A DNA stretch of 64,000 nucleotides from contig USGU01000005.1 of the NCBI GenBank assembly GCA_900554415.1, forward strand, positions 27,017 through 91,016, written 5' to 3'. The notes under the pieces were generated by a model. It had not been told where the DNA came from. It searched no databases and was given only the letters and a program-made list of their open reading frames with translations. A program made the position numbers and the translations under genes. Of this stretch, positions 44,555-53,464 are shown piece after piece (position 1 is the first letter of the stretch; each line of letters starts with the position of its first letter). Source of the stretch: an uncultured Lachnospiraceae bacterium (GTDB taxonomy: Bacteria > Bacillota > Clostridia > Lachnospirales > Lachnospiraceae).

Positions 44555-46240
44555 TTATAAACGCCGGAGTACATCAAAGGTCTGATATAAATCCAGTGTC
44601 CCGTATCCCCATTCCCTGTTTGGGTACTCTCTTCCGTCCGTCCTCTGGGTTCCCAGTATCAATAAATTCTTCAGTTGTATGGAATCCGGTGTCCCGTCCC
44701 GCCTTACCAACCACTCCATCAGAAGTGCCTCTGCTCCGGCCGTGATTGCTGTTGCCACACTGGAACCCGAACGTCCCACAAACTGTCCTCTTAAATTTAT
44801 CCCCAGCACATTGATTCCCGGTGCCGCAAAATCAGGTTTTATTAGATTAGTTCTAGTATACCCTCTTCCTGAACTGACTGCAACACTTTTATCCCGACCA
44901 TTATAATAAGCAGCACATGCCACCGCCCCTGTATTTCCCGGTGCCATCACCGTATAATCCGGATTGGAACGCAAGAAGAATACTTCTCCATCCAGAAAAG
45001 CTTCCTGGGGCAGCCATGCATGGACCACTCCATCCCCAATCTGCATTCCATACACATTTACCTCCCAGATTCCGTTTAATGGACGGTCAAACTGAAGCAG
45101 GACAATCTGTGCGTTGGTATTTTCCTCCAGAAAGCGATAAGTAATCGATACCCTTGTCTGCTCCAGAATAAAATCATACACTCTGTTCTGGGTTCCAATC
45201 GATATTTGTCCACTGTCCGTTCCAGTAGGCGAGCGCACCGACACCGTGATGACATTGGGAATTTCTGTCCAGATTTCCATGGTAAATCCAGTTACCCCGT
45301 TTCCCACATTGATTTCCAGTTTCTCGCCTGCATTTTCCCTGATGTTTTCCAGATAATGGTGTCTCTTATCTGCCTCATTTCCCGTACCTGCCACCAGTCC
45401 GATCATGGAACTGTTCCCAAGCACCTCCATATAGGCCGGAACCGGAGATGCCCCACTGTGTCCTCCCATACTGGTTGCCATTGCCAGACAAATAATCAAT
45501 GGCTTCTGCTCTTTTCTTGCAAGCTGATGTAAATAAAAAAGCCCGGAAAGAATATCATTTTCCTGATAACACGCTTCCGATGAAATAAAATAAAAATCCT
45601 TCAGATACTGCTTCGCTTCTTTTAGTTTTACCATCACAATTTCCGCTTCCGGTGCTGCTCCCTGAAACTGATTTTCTACATCTGCACTTCCACATGCCAC
45701 ACTTGCCACATAGGTGCCATGGCCGGACAAATCTCTTGATGGAACAACTGCCTCCGGATTTTCTGAGCGCAGTGCCTGATTGATATCCTCTGCGGTATAT
45801 TCACTTCCATAAGGGAGTCCCTCCGGTGGCTTTCCTGTCTGAATGGTCTGGTCCCAAATGCGCAGAATCCGGGTGCTTCCATCTAAGTTACGGAATACCG
45901 GTGATTCATATTGAATCCCCGTGTCGATAAAACCAATAATAACCCCTTCTCCATAAAGTTCAAATCCCGGAAAATTCTGGATTCGGGAAATCCCCGCCTG
46001 ATTCAGTGCCTGAAAATCTGCCGGTGCATAACATTTTGGAATACTGAAATAAGGGAATTGATATAATGGCCGATTCTTTATCTGCTCCTCCGTGGCATAG
46101 AGAAGTTCAAACGAATATTCCAGTGGAACCCGGCAGACTTCATTTTCCAGAATATCTCTCCAGAAAGTCCGATAACCGGTATAGATAAAATCTCTGTACT
46201 CCTGCGAAAGAACAGCTTCTTTGCAATCTTCTATCGCCAT
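44555..46240 (-). CDS. S8 (subtilisin-like) serine protease, Csp-like
   Basis: A 561-residue protease with an intact catalytic triad: Asp in GFIDTGIQYESP, His in SGHGTYVASVACG and Ser in GRSGSSVATAITAG (note SS rather than the usual TS). The oxyanion Asn lies in GLVAGTGNEAD. There is no signal peptide; the N-terminal ~90 residues could be a prodomain. Cytoplasmic or spore-located subtilases of this layout in Clostridia include the Csp germination proteases, to which it looks related, but I cannot prove that. Its ribosome-binding site is inside a hairpin, so expression is likely to be damped or conditional. Confidence 0.87.
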   Translation of the reverse strand: MAIEDCKEAVLSQEYRDFIYTGYRTFWRDILENEVCRVPLEYSFELLYATEEQIKNRPLYQFPYFSIPKCYAPADFQALNQAGISRIQNFPGFELYGEGVIIGFIDTGIQYESPVFRNLDGSTRILRIWDQTIQTGKPPEGLPYGSEYTAEDINQALRSENPEAVVPSRDLSGHGTYVASVACGSADVENQFQGAAPEAEIVMVKLKEAKQYLKDFYFISSEACYQENDILSGLFYLHQLARKEQKPLIICLAMATSMGGHSGASPVPAYMEVLGNSSMIGLVAGTGNEADKRHHYLENIRENAGEKLEINVGNGVTGFTMEIWTEIPNVITVSVRSPTGTDSGQISIGTQNRVYDFILEQTRVSITYRFLEENTNAQIVLLQFDRPLNGIWEVNVYGMQIGDGVVHAWLPQEAFLDGEVFFLRSNPDYTVMAPGNTGAVACAAYYNGRDKSVAVSSGRGYTRTNLIKPDFAAPGINVLGINLRGQFVGRSGSSVATAITAGAEALLMEWLVRRDGTPDSIQLKNLLILGTQRTDGREYPNREWGYGTLDLYQTFDVLRRL

Positions 46241-46243
46241 AAA

Positions 46244-46281
46244 AAGACCTCATATCTTTTTTCCAAAGTATATGAGGTCTT
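46244..46281 (-). terminator. Hairpin terminator after clpX that also contains the S8 protease ribosome-binding site
   Basis: Perfect 12-base stem (46244-46255 with 46270-46281), 14-base loop, followed on the minus strand by TTT and then the ATG of the protease gene. The only good Shine-Dalgarno sequence (GAGG, 46248-46251) lies in the 3' arm of the stem, seven bases from the ATG. Confidence 0.82.
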
Positions 46282-46294
46282 CTTCGTGCTTATG

Positions 46295-47644
46295 TTAATG
46301 CTGTTCAATCTGTGGCACACTCTGTCCGCGGAGTTGAATCAGTGGTCCGCCTGTTCCTTCTATGTATGCCTCGGTGATGGTTACCTGACCAATGCTATCA
46401 TCTTTCGGAATTTCATACATAATATCAAGCATGAATTCTTCGATAATCGCACGCAGCGCTCTGGCACCGGTATCTTTCTTCATCGCTTTTCTCGCAATGG
46501 CATGAAGGGCTGCTTCATCAAAGTCCAGACTGACTTCATCCAGTGCAAGCAATTTCTGATACTGCTTCAGGATTGCATTCTTAGGTTCCCTTAGAATCTG
46601 AACCATCATTTCTTCATCTAAGCCTTTTAAAGTGAAGATAATCGGAAGTCTTCCAAGAAACTCCGGTATCATTCCGAAGGTACGCAAATCTTCTGTCGTA
46701 ACCTTCTCCAGAATATCTTTTTCTTTATCAAATTTGTCTTTTAAGTCTGCCCCAAATCCCATGGACGCATTCTTAGACAAACGTTCCTTGATAATCTGCT
46801 CCAAATCCGGGAATGCACCACCGCAGATAAAGAGAATATTCTTTGTATTCACGGTCACAAGCGGAACCATGGCATTTTTACTGGTTGCTCCCACCGGCAC
46901 TTCTACTTCACTGCCTTCCAACAGCTTCAGCATACCCTGTTGTACAGATTCTCCGCTCACATCTCTCTGACTGGAATTTTTCTTCTTGGCAATCTTGTCA
47001 ATCTCATCAATGAAAATGATTCCCTGTTCTGCCTTATCCACATCATTTCCCGCAGCAGCTAACAATTTGGAAACAACACTTTCAATATCATCCCCGATAT
47101 AACCTGCCTCAGTAAGTGAGGTAGCATCCGTAATAGCAAGCGGCACATCTAGAATCTTTGCCAGCGTCTTTACCAGATAAGTCTTACCGGAACCGGTTGG
47201 TCCAATCATCAGCATATTGGATTTTTCGATTTCTATCTGGTCTGCCGGGTCTGCTGCCACTCTCTTATAATGATTGTATACCGCAACCGACATGGCCTTC
47301 TTGGCATGTTCCTGCCCGACTACATATTCATCTAACTTCTCCTTGATTTTATGTGGTGCCGGAATATCTTTGAGTGCAATAATCGGCACACGTTCTTCCT
47401 CCGGCGCTCTCTTCTTTACACGCTGTGTTTTCGGTATTTCATTTTCCATCTCATCCCAGCCCATCACCGGCATCCCCGGATTATTCATAAACTGGTTATA
47501 GTCAAATGGCATGTTATTCATGGCATCCATACTCTTCTGCATGCAGTCCGGGCATACAAATAAATTCGGCTGCAACGCAATCATTTTCCCCGTCACGCTC
47601 TCTGGCCTTTTACATACAAAACATATCTTCTCATATTCTGACAT
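46295..47644 (-). CDS. clpX: ClpX-type AAA+ unfoldase, divergent paralogue
   Basis: A 449-residue ClpX-like protein. The N-terminal zinc domain has four cysteines (CFVC and CPDC) but is otherwise unlike canonical ClpX, and a ~45-residue acidic/basic linker follows. The AAA+ core is intact: GPTGSGKTYLVKTL, pore loop EAGYIGDD, Walker B IIFIDEIDKI, sensor and ClpP-docking loop ASMGFGADL (the IGF-loop position). The RKH loop, normally GGRKHP, reads GATSKNAM. It lies between ligA and the S8 protease gene, not with clpP or tig, so it may be a second ClpX with altered substrate choice. Confidence 0.88.
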   Translation of the reverse strand: MSEYEKICFVCKRPESVTGKMIALQPNLFVCPDCMQKSMDAMNNMPFDYNQFMNNPGMPVMGWDEMENEIPKTQRVKKRAPEEERVPIIALKDIPAPHKIKEKLDEYVVGQEHAKKAMSVAVYNHYKRVAADPADQIEIEKSNMLMIGPTGSGKTYLVKTLAKILDVPLAITDATSLTEAGYIGDDIESVVSKLLAAAGNDVDKAEQGIIFIDEIDKIAKKKNSSQRDVSGESVQQGMLKLLEGSEVEVPVGATSKNAMVPLVTVNTKNILFICGGAFPDLEQIIKERLSKNASMGFGADLKDKFDKEKDILEKVTTEDLRTFGMIPEFLGRLPIIFTLKGLDEEMMVQILREPKNAILKQYQKLLALDEVSLDFDEAALHAIARKAMKKDTGARALRAIIEEFMLDIMYEIPKDDSIGQVTITEAYIEGTGGPLIQLRGQSVPQIEQH

Positions 47645-47670
47645 CGTTTTTTCCTCCTGAAATCAGGCGC

Positions 47671-49638
47671 TTACGCCTGCTCTGTAATTCCTGCAAGTGT
47701 AAGAAAATCCTCTTCTGATAAAATCGGTACTCCTAATTCTCTTGCCTTTTTGTTCTTTGATGATGTAGAATTCACATCATTGTTAATCAGATAATCCGTC
47801 TTTCCGGTTACAGAACCGGTCACCTTGCCGCCAAGGCTTTCAATGACTTCTTTCAGTTCATTCCGGTTTGCAAAATGCATCACACTTCCGGTAATGACAA
47901 AGACTTTATCCTGCAGGGTCTGCGCCTGCTCCCCTGCTGCTTCCTCTGGAATATGCAGTTCTTCCAGAAGTTCTTTTAACTGTGTCCGGTTCTCTTCCTT
48001 CTCAAAATAGGTGGTAAATGCTTTCGCCATGACCGGACCCACGCCCTGAATCCGGCTCAGTGCCTCCTCTGACGCTTCCATCAGCTTCTGAGGGTCGTTA
48101 CCAAATTCTTTGCAGATAATCTTGGCATTTGCAAGACCAATCCCGGAAATTCCCAGCGCATAGATAAGCTTCGGAAGGGTCGTCTCCCTTGCCGCTTCGA
48201 TGCTCTGCATCAGATTGGCATACGACTTTTCCCCAAAACCTTCCATGGTCTGGATTGCCTCCTGATAGCGGTCCAGATGGAAAATATCCGTATATTTATG
48301 AATAAATCCATGTGCGATAAATTTCTCTAAGGTTGCCTCCGACAGTCCGTCTACATTCAAAGCGTCTCTGCTCACAAACAATGCAAAAGACTTCACACGC
48401 TTTGCCTGACACTCCGGATTGATACAGTACAGAGACTTGGCATCATTCTGCCGTCTGATTTCTGTCGCGCCACCGCACACCGGACAGACCTTCGGTATTT
48501 CAATATTTCTGCTGCAAGTCAGATTCTTCGCAATCTGCGGAATAATCATATTTGCCTTATAAACTTCTATGGTATCTCCAATTCCAAGCTCCAGTTCTTC
48601 CATAATGCTTAAGTTGTGGACGCTTGCCCGGCTCACCGTAGTTCCCTCCAGTTCCACCGGTTCGAAAATTGCCACCGGATTGATCAGTCCGGTTCGAGAC
48701 GGACTCCATTCGATTTCCAAAAGGGTTGTTTCCCGTACTTCATCCGCCCATTTAAATGCAAAAGAATCTCGCGGGAACTTAGCTGTTCTTCCAAGGGACT
48801 GTCCATAGGCAATATCATCATAAACCAGAACCAGTCCGTCCGATGGGAAATCATTTTCCGCAATTTTATTTGCAAAAAACTGCACCCTGTCCTCCAGTTC
48901 ATCCGCCGTCACCAGATAATGCTCTACTACGTCAAACCCTAAAGATGCCAGCCATGCGAACTGCTCTTTTCTGGAATTGTGAAAATCTACATTCTCAGCC
49001 TTCACTAAGGAAAATGCGTAGAAACATACATTCCGTTTAGCGGTAATCTCATTATTTAACTGTCTCACCGAACCACTGCATAAATTTCTTGGATTCTTAT
49101 ACTTAGCATCCACATCCTCTATGGTCTCGTTAATCCGCTCAAAATCCTTATAGCCAATCACTGCTTCTCCGCGGAGAATCAATTCTTCTTTATAATTAAT
49201 CTGCAGAGGAATGTTCTTAAATACCTTCGCATTGTTGGTAATGACCTCCCCTACTTCCCCATTTCCTCTGGTTACTGCTTTATACAGCTTTCCATCCCGG
49301 TAAGTAAGCACAATGGTAAGTCCGTCAAGCTTCCATGAAATCAGAGCTTTCTGATTTCCCACGAATTCTCTCAGCCTGCTGACCTCTTTGGTCTTATCCA
49401 GAGAAAGCATTGGCGATTCATGCCGTTCCTTTGGCAGTTCACTGATGACCTCATAGCCCACATGAATGGTAGGGCTGTTTGACAGCACCGTTCCCAGTTC
49501 CTTTTCCAGACTGACCAGTTCATCATAAAGCGCATCATATTCATAGTTGCTCATGATTTCCCGCGCTTCCTGATAATATGCTTTTCCTGCTCTGTTCAGA
49601 AGCTCCACCAGCTCCTGCATTCTTTTCTTCTTATCCAT
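47671..49638 (-). CDS. ligA: NAD-dependent DNA ligase LigA
   Basis: A 655-residue ligase that seals nicks with NAD+. Adenylation domain with the active Lys in SWKLDGLTIVLT (KxDG), OB fold, a four-cysteine zinc finger (CPVCGG, YCINPEC), HhH repeats with GISGIGLANA and GVGPVM, and a C-terminal BRCT domain (KVFVITGSVMHFANRNELKE). The N-terminal NMN-binding region (AYYQEAREIMSNYEYDALYDEL) is slightly divergent from the textbook form. It lies 26 bases before clpX, same strand. Confidence 0.93.
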   Translation of the reverse strand: MDKKKRMQELVELLNRAGKAYYQEAREIMSNYEYDALYDELVSLEKELGTVLSNSPTIHVGYEVISELPKERHESPMLSLDKTKEVSRLREFVGNQKALISWKLDGLTIVLTYRDGKLYKAVTRGNGEVGEVITNNAKVFKNIPLQINYKEELILRGEAVIGYKDFERINETIEDVDAKYKNPRNLCSGSVRQLNNEITAKRNVCFYAFSLVKAENVDFHNSRKEQFAWLASLGFDVVEHYLVTADELEDRVQFFANKIAENDFPSDGLVLVYDDIAYGQSLGRTAKFPRDSFAFKWADEVRETTLLEIEWSPSRTGLINPVAIFEPVELEGTTVSRASVHNLSIMEELELGIGDTIEVYKANMIIPQIAKNLTCSRNIEIPKVCPVCGGATEIRRQNDAKSLYCINPECQAKRVKSFALFVSRDALNVDGLSEATLEKFIAHGFIHKYTDIFHLDRYQEAIQTMEGFGEKSYANLMQSIEAARETTLPKLIYALGISGIGLANAKIICKEFGNDPQKLMEASEEALSRIQGVGPVMAKAFTTYFEKEENRTQLKELLEELHIPEEAAGEQAQTLQDKVFVITGSVMHFANRNELKEVIESLGGKVTGSVTGKTDYLINNDVNSTSSKNKKARELGVPILSEEDFLTLAGITEQA

Positions 49639-49726
49639 GTCTTACCCCAGTTTCCAAATCTTTATCAGGATAATAATATCCCCACTTTAACTTAATGTAT
49701 CTATTATAGCAACAAACAAAAATTTT

Positions 49727-50230
49727 TCAAATGCCATTTTCAAACGGAATTTCATTCTTTGCAAAAATACGTGCCGCCATGGCATCCCATGCATTTTCCA
49801 ATGACTTATCCAGTGTAAATAATTTCATGGAGGTTCCCGTTGTACAAGTAAGCTTTAATCCGTCATATTTGAAATTCAGATACAGTCCCTGTATATCATC
49901 CATGGTAAAATCCAGTTCTTCCTGCTCCAGTAATTTTGCCACATTCGGTGCTGACAGAGCCAGTACAAACCGGAATCCAATCGGTGTCAGCTTTCCCTTT
50001 ATAATCGAAAAGCAAAGCTCTCTCTGTTCTTTCCATAAAGAAAACTCCCTCTCTGGAATCGCAATTTCCGATGCAGACTGCTGATGATAAAATTCCTTTT
50101 TCAGTCTTCCATCTATATGATAGGTGTTAAATGTGGTAATCTCGCCCTCTACCAGCATAAAGGAATCAAATACATGCTGAAGTAACAATGCGTTCATACA
50201 TTTCTTAGTGTCTAATGAAAATATCTGCAT
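49727..50230 (-). CDS. Conserved protein of unknown function (possibly DUF5721)
   Basis: A 167-residue soluble protein with the opening MQIFSLDTKKCMNALLLQ and a well-structured N-terminal block (EGEITTFNTYHIDGR). I recall similar proteins only from Lachnospiraceae, next to ligA or near replication genes; DUF5721 is a likely family but I cannot confirm it. No catalytic motif is evident. It lies 88 bases ahead of ligA. Confidence 0.75.
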   Translation of the reverse strand: MQIFSLDTKKCMNALLLQHVFDSFMLVEGEITTFNTYHIDGRLKKEFYHQQSASEIAIPEREFSLWKEQRELCFSIIKGKLTPIGFRFVLALSAPNVAKLLEQEELDFTMDDIQGLYLNFKYDGLKLTCTTGTSMKLFTLDKSLENAWDAMAARIFAKNEIPFENGI

Positions 50231-50360
50231 GAAGAATCTCCCGATAAGATTTGTGTACGTGCATTTATTATAGCATACGCAAAATCAAATTGCATCCAAA
50301 TTGACTTTTGCCACATAAAACGCTATGATAAACGAGTAAAAAAGGAAAGGCAGTAACACA

Positions 50361-51137
50361 ATGGCAAATAAAATGGAAAAACAATATAAGGAACGTGGCG
50401 CGTTAGAGCCCGTTCGTCTGAATAAATATTTAAGTGAAGCCGGCATCTGCTCCCGCAGAGAAGCAGACAAACTCATCAGTCAGGGTATCGTGTTCGTGGA
50501 TGGCAAGCGTGCTGAAATGGGCACAAAGGTCACTCCTTCCCAGGAAGTCCGGGTTGGCAAAAAAATACTTTCCCGCCAGGAGCGCATGGTGGTTCTTGCG
50601 GTAAATAAACCACGCGGAATCGTATGTACGGAGGAACGCAGGGAGCGTGACAGCATTGTACGTTTTCTTAACTACCCGATTCGAATTACCTACATCGGCA
50701 GGTTAGATAAAGATTCCGAAGGACTGCTCCTTATGACAAACAACGGTGATATCATCAACAAGATGATGCGTGCCGGAAACCGTCATGAAAAGGAATACAA
50801 AGTCACCGTGGATAAGCCAATTACGGATGAATTTATACAGCAGATGGCATCCGGTGTTCCGATTCTGGATACCATTACCAGACCATGCAAGGTGGAAGCC
50901 ATCGGAAAATATAAATTCAAAATCACTCTGACTCAGGGACTGAACCGGCAAATCCGCCGTATGTGCGAAGCCCTTGGCTACGAAGTCCGGGAACTCTTCC
51001 GTACCAGAGTCATGAACATCAAAGTAGATGGTTTAAAACCGGGACAATACCGGGAGCTTACGGATACTGAGCTCAACGAGTTATATGACCTGATTAAGGA
51101 TTCGTCCAACGAAACCGTCATTCCAAAACCACAATAA
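50361..51137 (+). CDS. rluF: Pseudouridine synthase RluF
   Basis: A 258-residue enzyme that makes pseudouridine in 23S rRNA (U2604 in E. coli). N-terminal S4 domain (RLNKYLSEAGICSRREADKL), then the RsuA-type core with catalytic Asp in GRLDKDSEGLLLMTNNGD, and the RluF-like block EKEYKVTVDKPITDEFIQ. RluB is the main alternative, but that block fits RluF better. It is the only plus-strand gene between 43.7 and 64 kb and stands alone with its own terminator. Confidence 0.9.
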   Translation: MANKMEKQYKERGALEPVRLNKYLSEAGICSRREADKLISQGIVFVDGKRAEMGTKVTPSQEVRVGKKILSRQERMVVLAVNKPRGIVCTEERRERDSIVRFLNYPIRITYIGRLDKDSEGLLLMTNNGDIINKMMRAGNRHEKEYKVTVDKPITDEFIQQMASGVPILDTITRPCKVEAIGKYKFKITLTQGLNRQIRRMCEALGYEVRELFRTRVMNIKVDGLKPGQYRELTDTELNELYDLIKDSSNETVIPKPQ

Positions 51138-51144
51138 AAACTAT

Positions 51145-51194
51145 AAAAACACCGTGCATGAGATTTTAAATCTAAACCTCAGCACGGTGTTTTT
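51145..51194 (+). terminator. Terminator of rluF (also usable for htpG)
   Basis: Thirteen-base perfect arms (51145-51157 with 51182-51194), with T-run on the plus strand and A-run on the left, so it can stop both converging genes. Confidence 0.85.
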
Positions 51195-51251
51195 TCTGCA
51201 ATCACTTATTTTCCAATTGCGTTATTCCTAAGCGCCTTATCTCTGACCGCT

Positions 51252-53315
51252 CTATTTCATAAGCAGCATCATAATGTCATTGCTTCGTTTTACAAATGCC
51301 GTCATTTCTTCCGGGCTGAGCGGCTTGTGAGCCAGCATAGCCAAATCATAAAGCTGATGACAAATCATATCTGTATGTTCTCCGTCTTTGTGGTCGAGTA
51401 CATATTTTACCAGTGGATGATTTACATTCAATACTAACGTGGCATCGGTTCCAAACATAGATGCATCCATACCTGACATTCCGTACATCTTCATCATTTC
51501 TTCCATACGTCTTGACTGTTCAGACAGTGTAATCATAGAAGCTACGCTTTCATCCTTCATTTTCTCAACATTCACATTCAGCTTGTCATTTCCAAGTACC
51601 TTGCGGAAGAGTTCCATCAGATCGTCGCGGGTAGCTTTGAAAGCTTCTTTTTCCTCTTCTGAAATTTCTTCTTTGAAATGGTCGGTGATATCCGCATCAA
51701 TTCTCTGGAAACGTACGCGGTCATTTCTCTGCTCTAACTGAGTGATAAATGGAGAATCAATGTTGTGGGAAAGAATCACTGCATCCATTCCTTGTTTCTT
51801 GAACATATTAATGTACTGGCTCTGCTGCTGTTCGTCCGTCACATAATAAATGACTGTCTTCAAATCTTCAGAAACAATATTATCGTCTCCGCCTTCGGAT
51901 TCTTTCTTCTCATTTGGCTCTACAATTTCGCCGCCGTTTTCTTCAATACATTCTTTCAGTGTCAGATACTTGTGGTCAATATTCTTAAACAGGACATAAT
52001 CCATCATCTTGTCGCAGAATTTCTCATCCTTTAAGCAGCCGAATTTGATAAATGGGCTGATATCATCCCAGTATTTCTCATAATTTTCTTTATCTACTTT
52101 GCACATTCCGGAAAGCTTGTCTGCCACTTTCTTGGAAATGTATTCGGAAATCTTATGCACAAATCCATCATTCTGCAATGCACTTCTTGATACGTTAAGC
52201 GGAAGGTCCGGACAATCGATAACTCCCTTTAATACCATAAGGAATTCCGGAATCACTTCTTTGATATTGTCTGCAATAAATACCTGATTGTTATATAACT
52301 TAATGGTTCCTTCAATGGAATCATATTCGGAATTAATCTTCGGGAAATATAAAATTCCTTTTAAATTAAATGGATAATCCATGTTCAAATGAATCCAGAA
52401 CAATGGCTCCTTGTAATCTAAGAATACCTTTCTGTAGAACTCCAGATAATCTTCTTTGGAACATTCATTTGGATGCTTGGTCCAAAGCGGCTGAGGGTCA
52501 CTGATAGAAACAGGCCGTTTCACGATTTTTACCTTATCGCTTGCCGGGGAAACTTCCACCATTTCTTTCTCGCCATTTTCATTTTCCTTCTCTTCCATCT
52601 TAGCGTCTTCATGGATATGTTCTACTACCGTATCAGTATCCAGAAGTTCACTTTCTTCGATGGTCTCATATTCCGGTTCTGCATTTTCTTTGGATACAAA
52701 GATTTCTACCGGCATAAAGGAACAATATTTTTCAAGGACTTCACGGATACGGTATTCATTTGCAAACTGAACACTGTCCTCATTTAAGAATAAAGTAATC
52801 TCAGTTCCTACTCCTTCTTTCGTTCCTTCTGTCATCTCATACTCTGTACCGCCATTGCTTACCCAGTGTACAGGGGCTGCACCTTTCTGATAAGACTGGG
52901 TATCAATATGAACTTCATCTGCTACCATGAATGCAGAGTAGAATCCCAGTCCGAAATGACCGATGATTTCGTCTTCTGTGGTTTTATCTTTATACTTCTC
53001 AAGGAACTGTGTTGCTCCTGAGAACGCAATCTGTGTAATGTATTCTTCTACTTCATCTGCTGTCATTCCAAGACCATTATCGATAAACTTCAGAGTCTTC
53101 TTCTCTGGATTCACAATTACTTCAATCTTGGCTTTATAGTCCTCTGGAAATTCGTACTCTCCCATCATGTCCAGCTTCTTCAACTTTGTAATAGCGTCAC
53201 ATCCGTTGGAGATAATTTCACGGACAAAAATATCGTGGTCAGAATATACCCACTTTTTTATAATTGGAAAAATATTTTCACTGCTAATAGAAAGACTGCC
53301 TTTTTTTGCTGCCAT
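51252..53315 (-). CDS. htpG: Molecular chaperone HtpG (Hsp90)
   Basis: A 687-residue ATP-dependent chaperone. GHKL ATPase motifs in order: EIISNGCDAITKL (here Gly replaces the usual Ser/Ala-Asn-rich form), FIDNGLGMT, and IGHFGLGFYSAFMV; the middle and C-terminal dimerisation domains follow. An acidic insert (EDAKMEEKENENGEKEMVEV) sits near residue 245. The ATG at 53315 has a GGAGTG site eight bases upstream. A CIRCE operator and a consensus promoter precede it. Confidence 0.96.
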   Translation of the reverse strand: MAAKKGSLSISSENIFPIIKKWVYSDHDIFVREIISNGCDAITKLKKLDMMGEYEFPEDYKAKIEVIVNPEKKTLKFIDNGLGMTADEVEEYITQIAFSGATQFLEKYKDKTTEDEIIGHFGLGFYSAFMVADEVHIDTQSYQKGAAPVHWVSNGGTEYEMTEGTKEGVGTEITLFLNEDSVQFANEYRIREVLEKYCSFMPVEIFVSKENAEPEYETIEESELLDTDTVVEHIHEDAKMEEKENENGEKEMVEVSPASDKVKIVKRPVSISDPQPLWTKHPNECSKEDYLEFYRKVFLDYKEPLFWIHLNMDYPFNLKGILYFPKINSEYDSIEGTIKLYNNQVFIADNIKEVIPEFLMVLKGVIDCPDLPLNVSRSALQNDGFVHKISEYISKKVADKLSGMCKVDKENYEKYWDDISPFIKFGCLKDEKFCDKMMDYVLFKNIDHKYLTLKECIEENGGEIVEPNEKKESEGGDDNIVSEDLKTVIYYVTDEQQQSQYINMFKKQGMDAVILSHNIDSPFITQLEQRNDRVRFQRIDADITDHFKEEISEEEKEAFKATRDDLMELFRKVLGNDKLNVNVEKMKDESVASMITLSEQSRRMEEMMKMYGMSGMDASMFGTDATLVLNVNHPLVKYVLDHKDGEHTDMICHQLYDLAMLAHKPLSPEEMTAFVKRSNDIMMLLMK

Positions 53316-53354
53316 TGATATCACTCCTTCAATCTGAATCTTTTTCTAAAAGAT

Positions 53355-53383
53355 ATATTAATCCTTGTAAATTTAATTGTCAA
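53355..53383 (-). promoter_or_regulatory. Sigma-A promoter of htpG
   Basis: Minus strand -35 TTGACA (53378-53383, perfect), 17-base spacer, -10 TAATAT (53355-53360). Confidence 0.87.
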
Positions 53384-53390
53384 TAGAAAA

Positions 53391-53417
53391 TTAGCACTCA
53401 TTTTACATGAGTGCTAA
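53391..53417. promoter_or_regulatory. CIRCE operator (HrcA binding site) at htpG
   Basis: Perfect TTAGCACTC (53391-53399), nine bases, GAGTGCTAA (53409-53417). It lies 7 bases upstream of the -35 box, so HrcA would bind next to RNA polymerase rather than over the -35. Confidence 0.94.
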
Positions 53418-53464
53418 TAGTTTTGTGAAGTTTATAAAATTTCTATAAACAGTTATGAATTTTG

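Noticed and set aside
53430..53450. Terminator for the FtsX-type permease (GTTTATA/TATAAAC)
   Set aside because: Only seven AT-rich pairs and no T-run; too weak to list.
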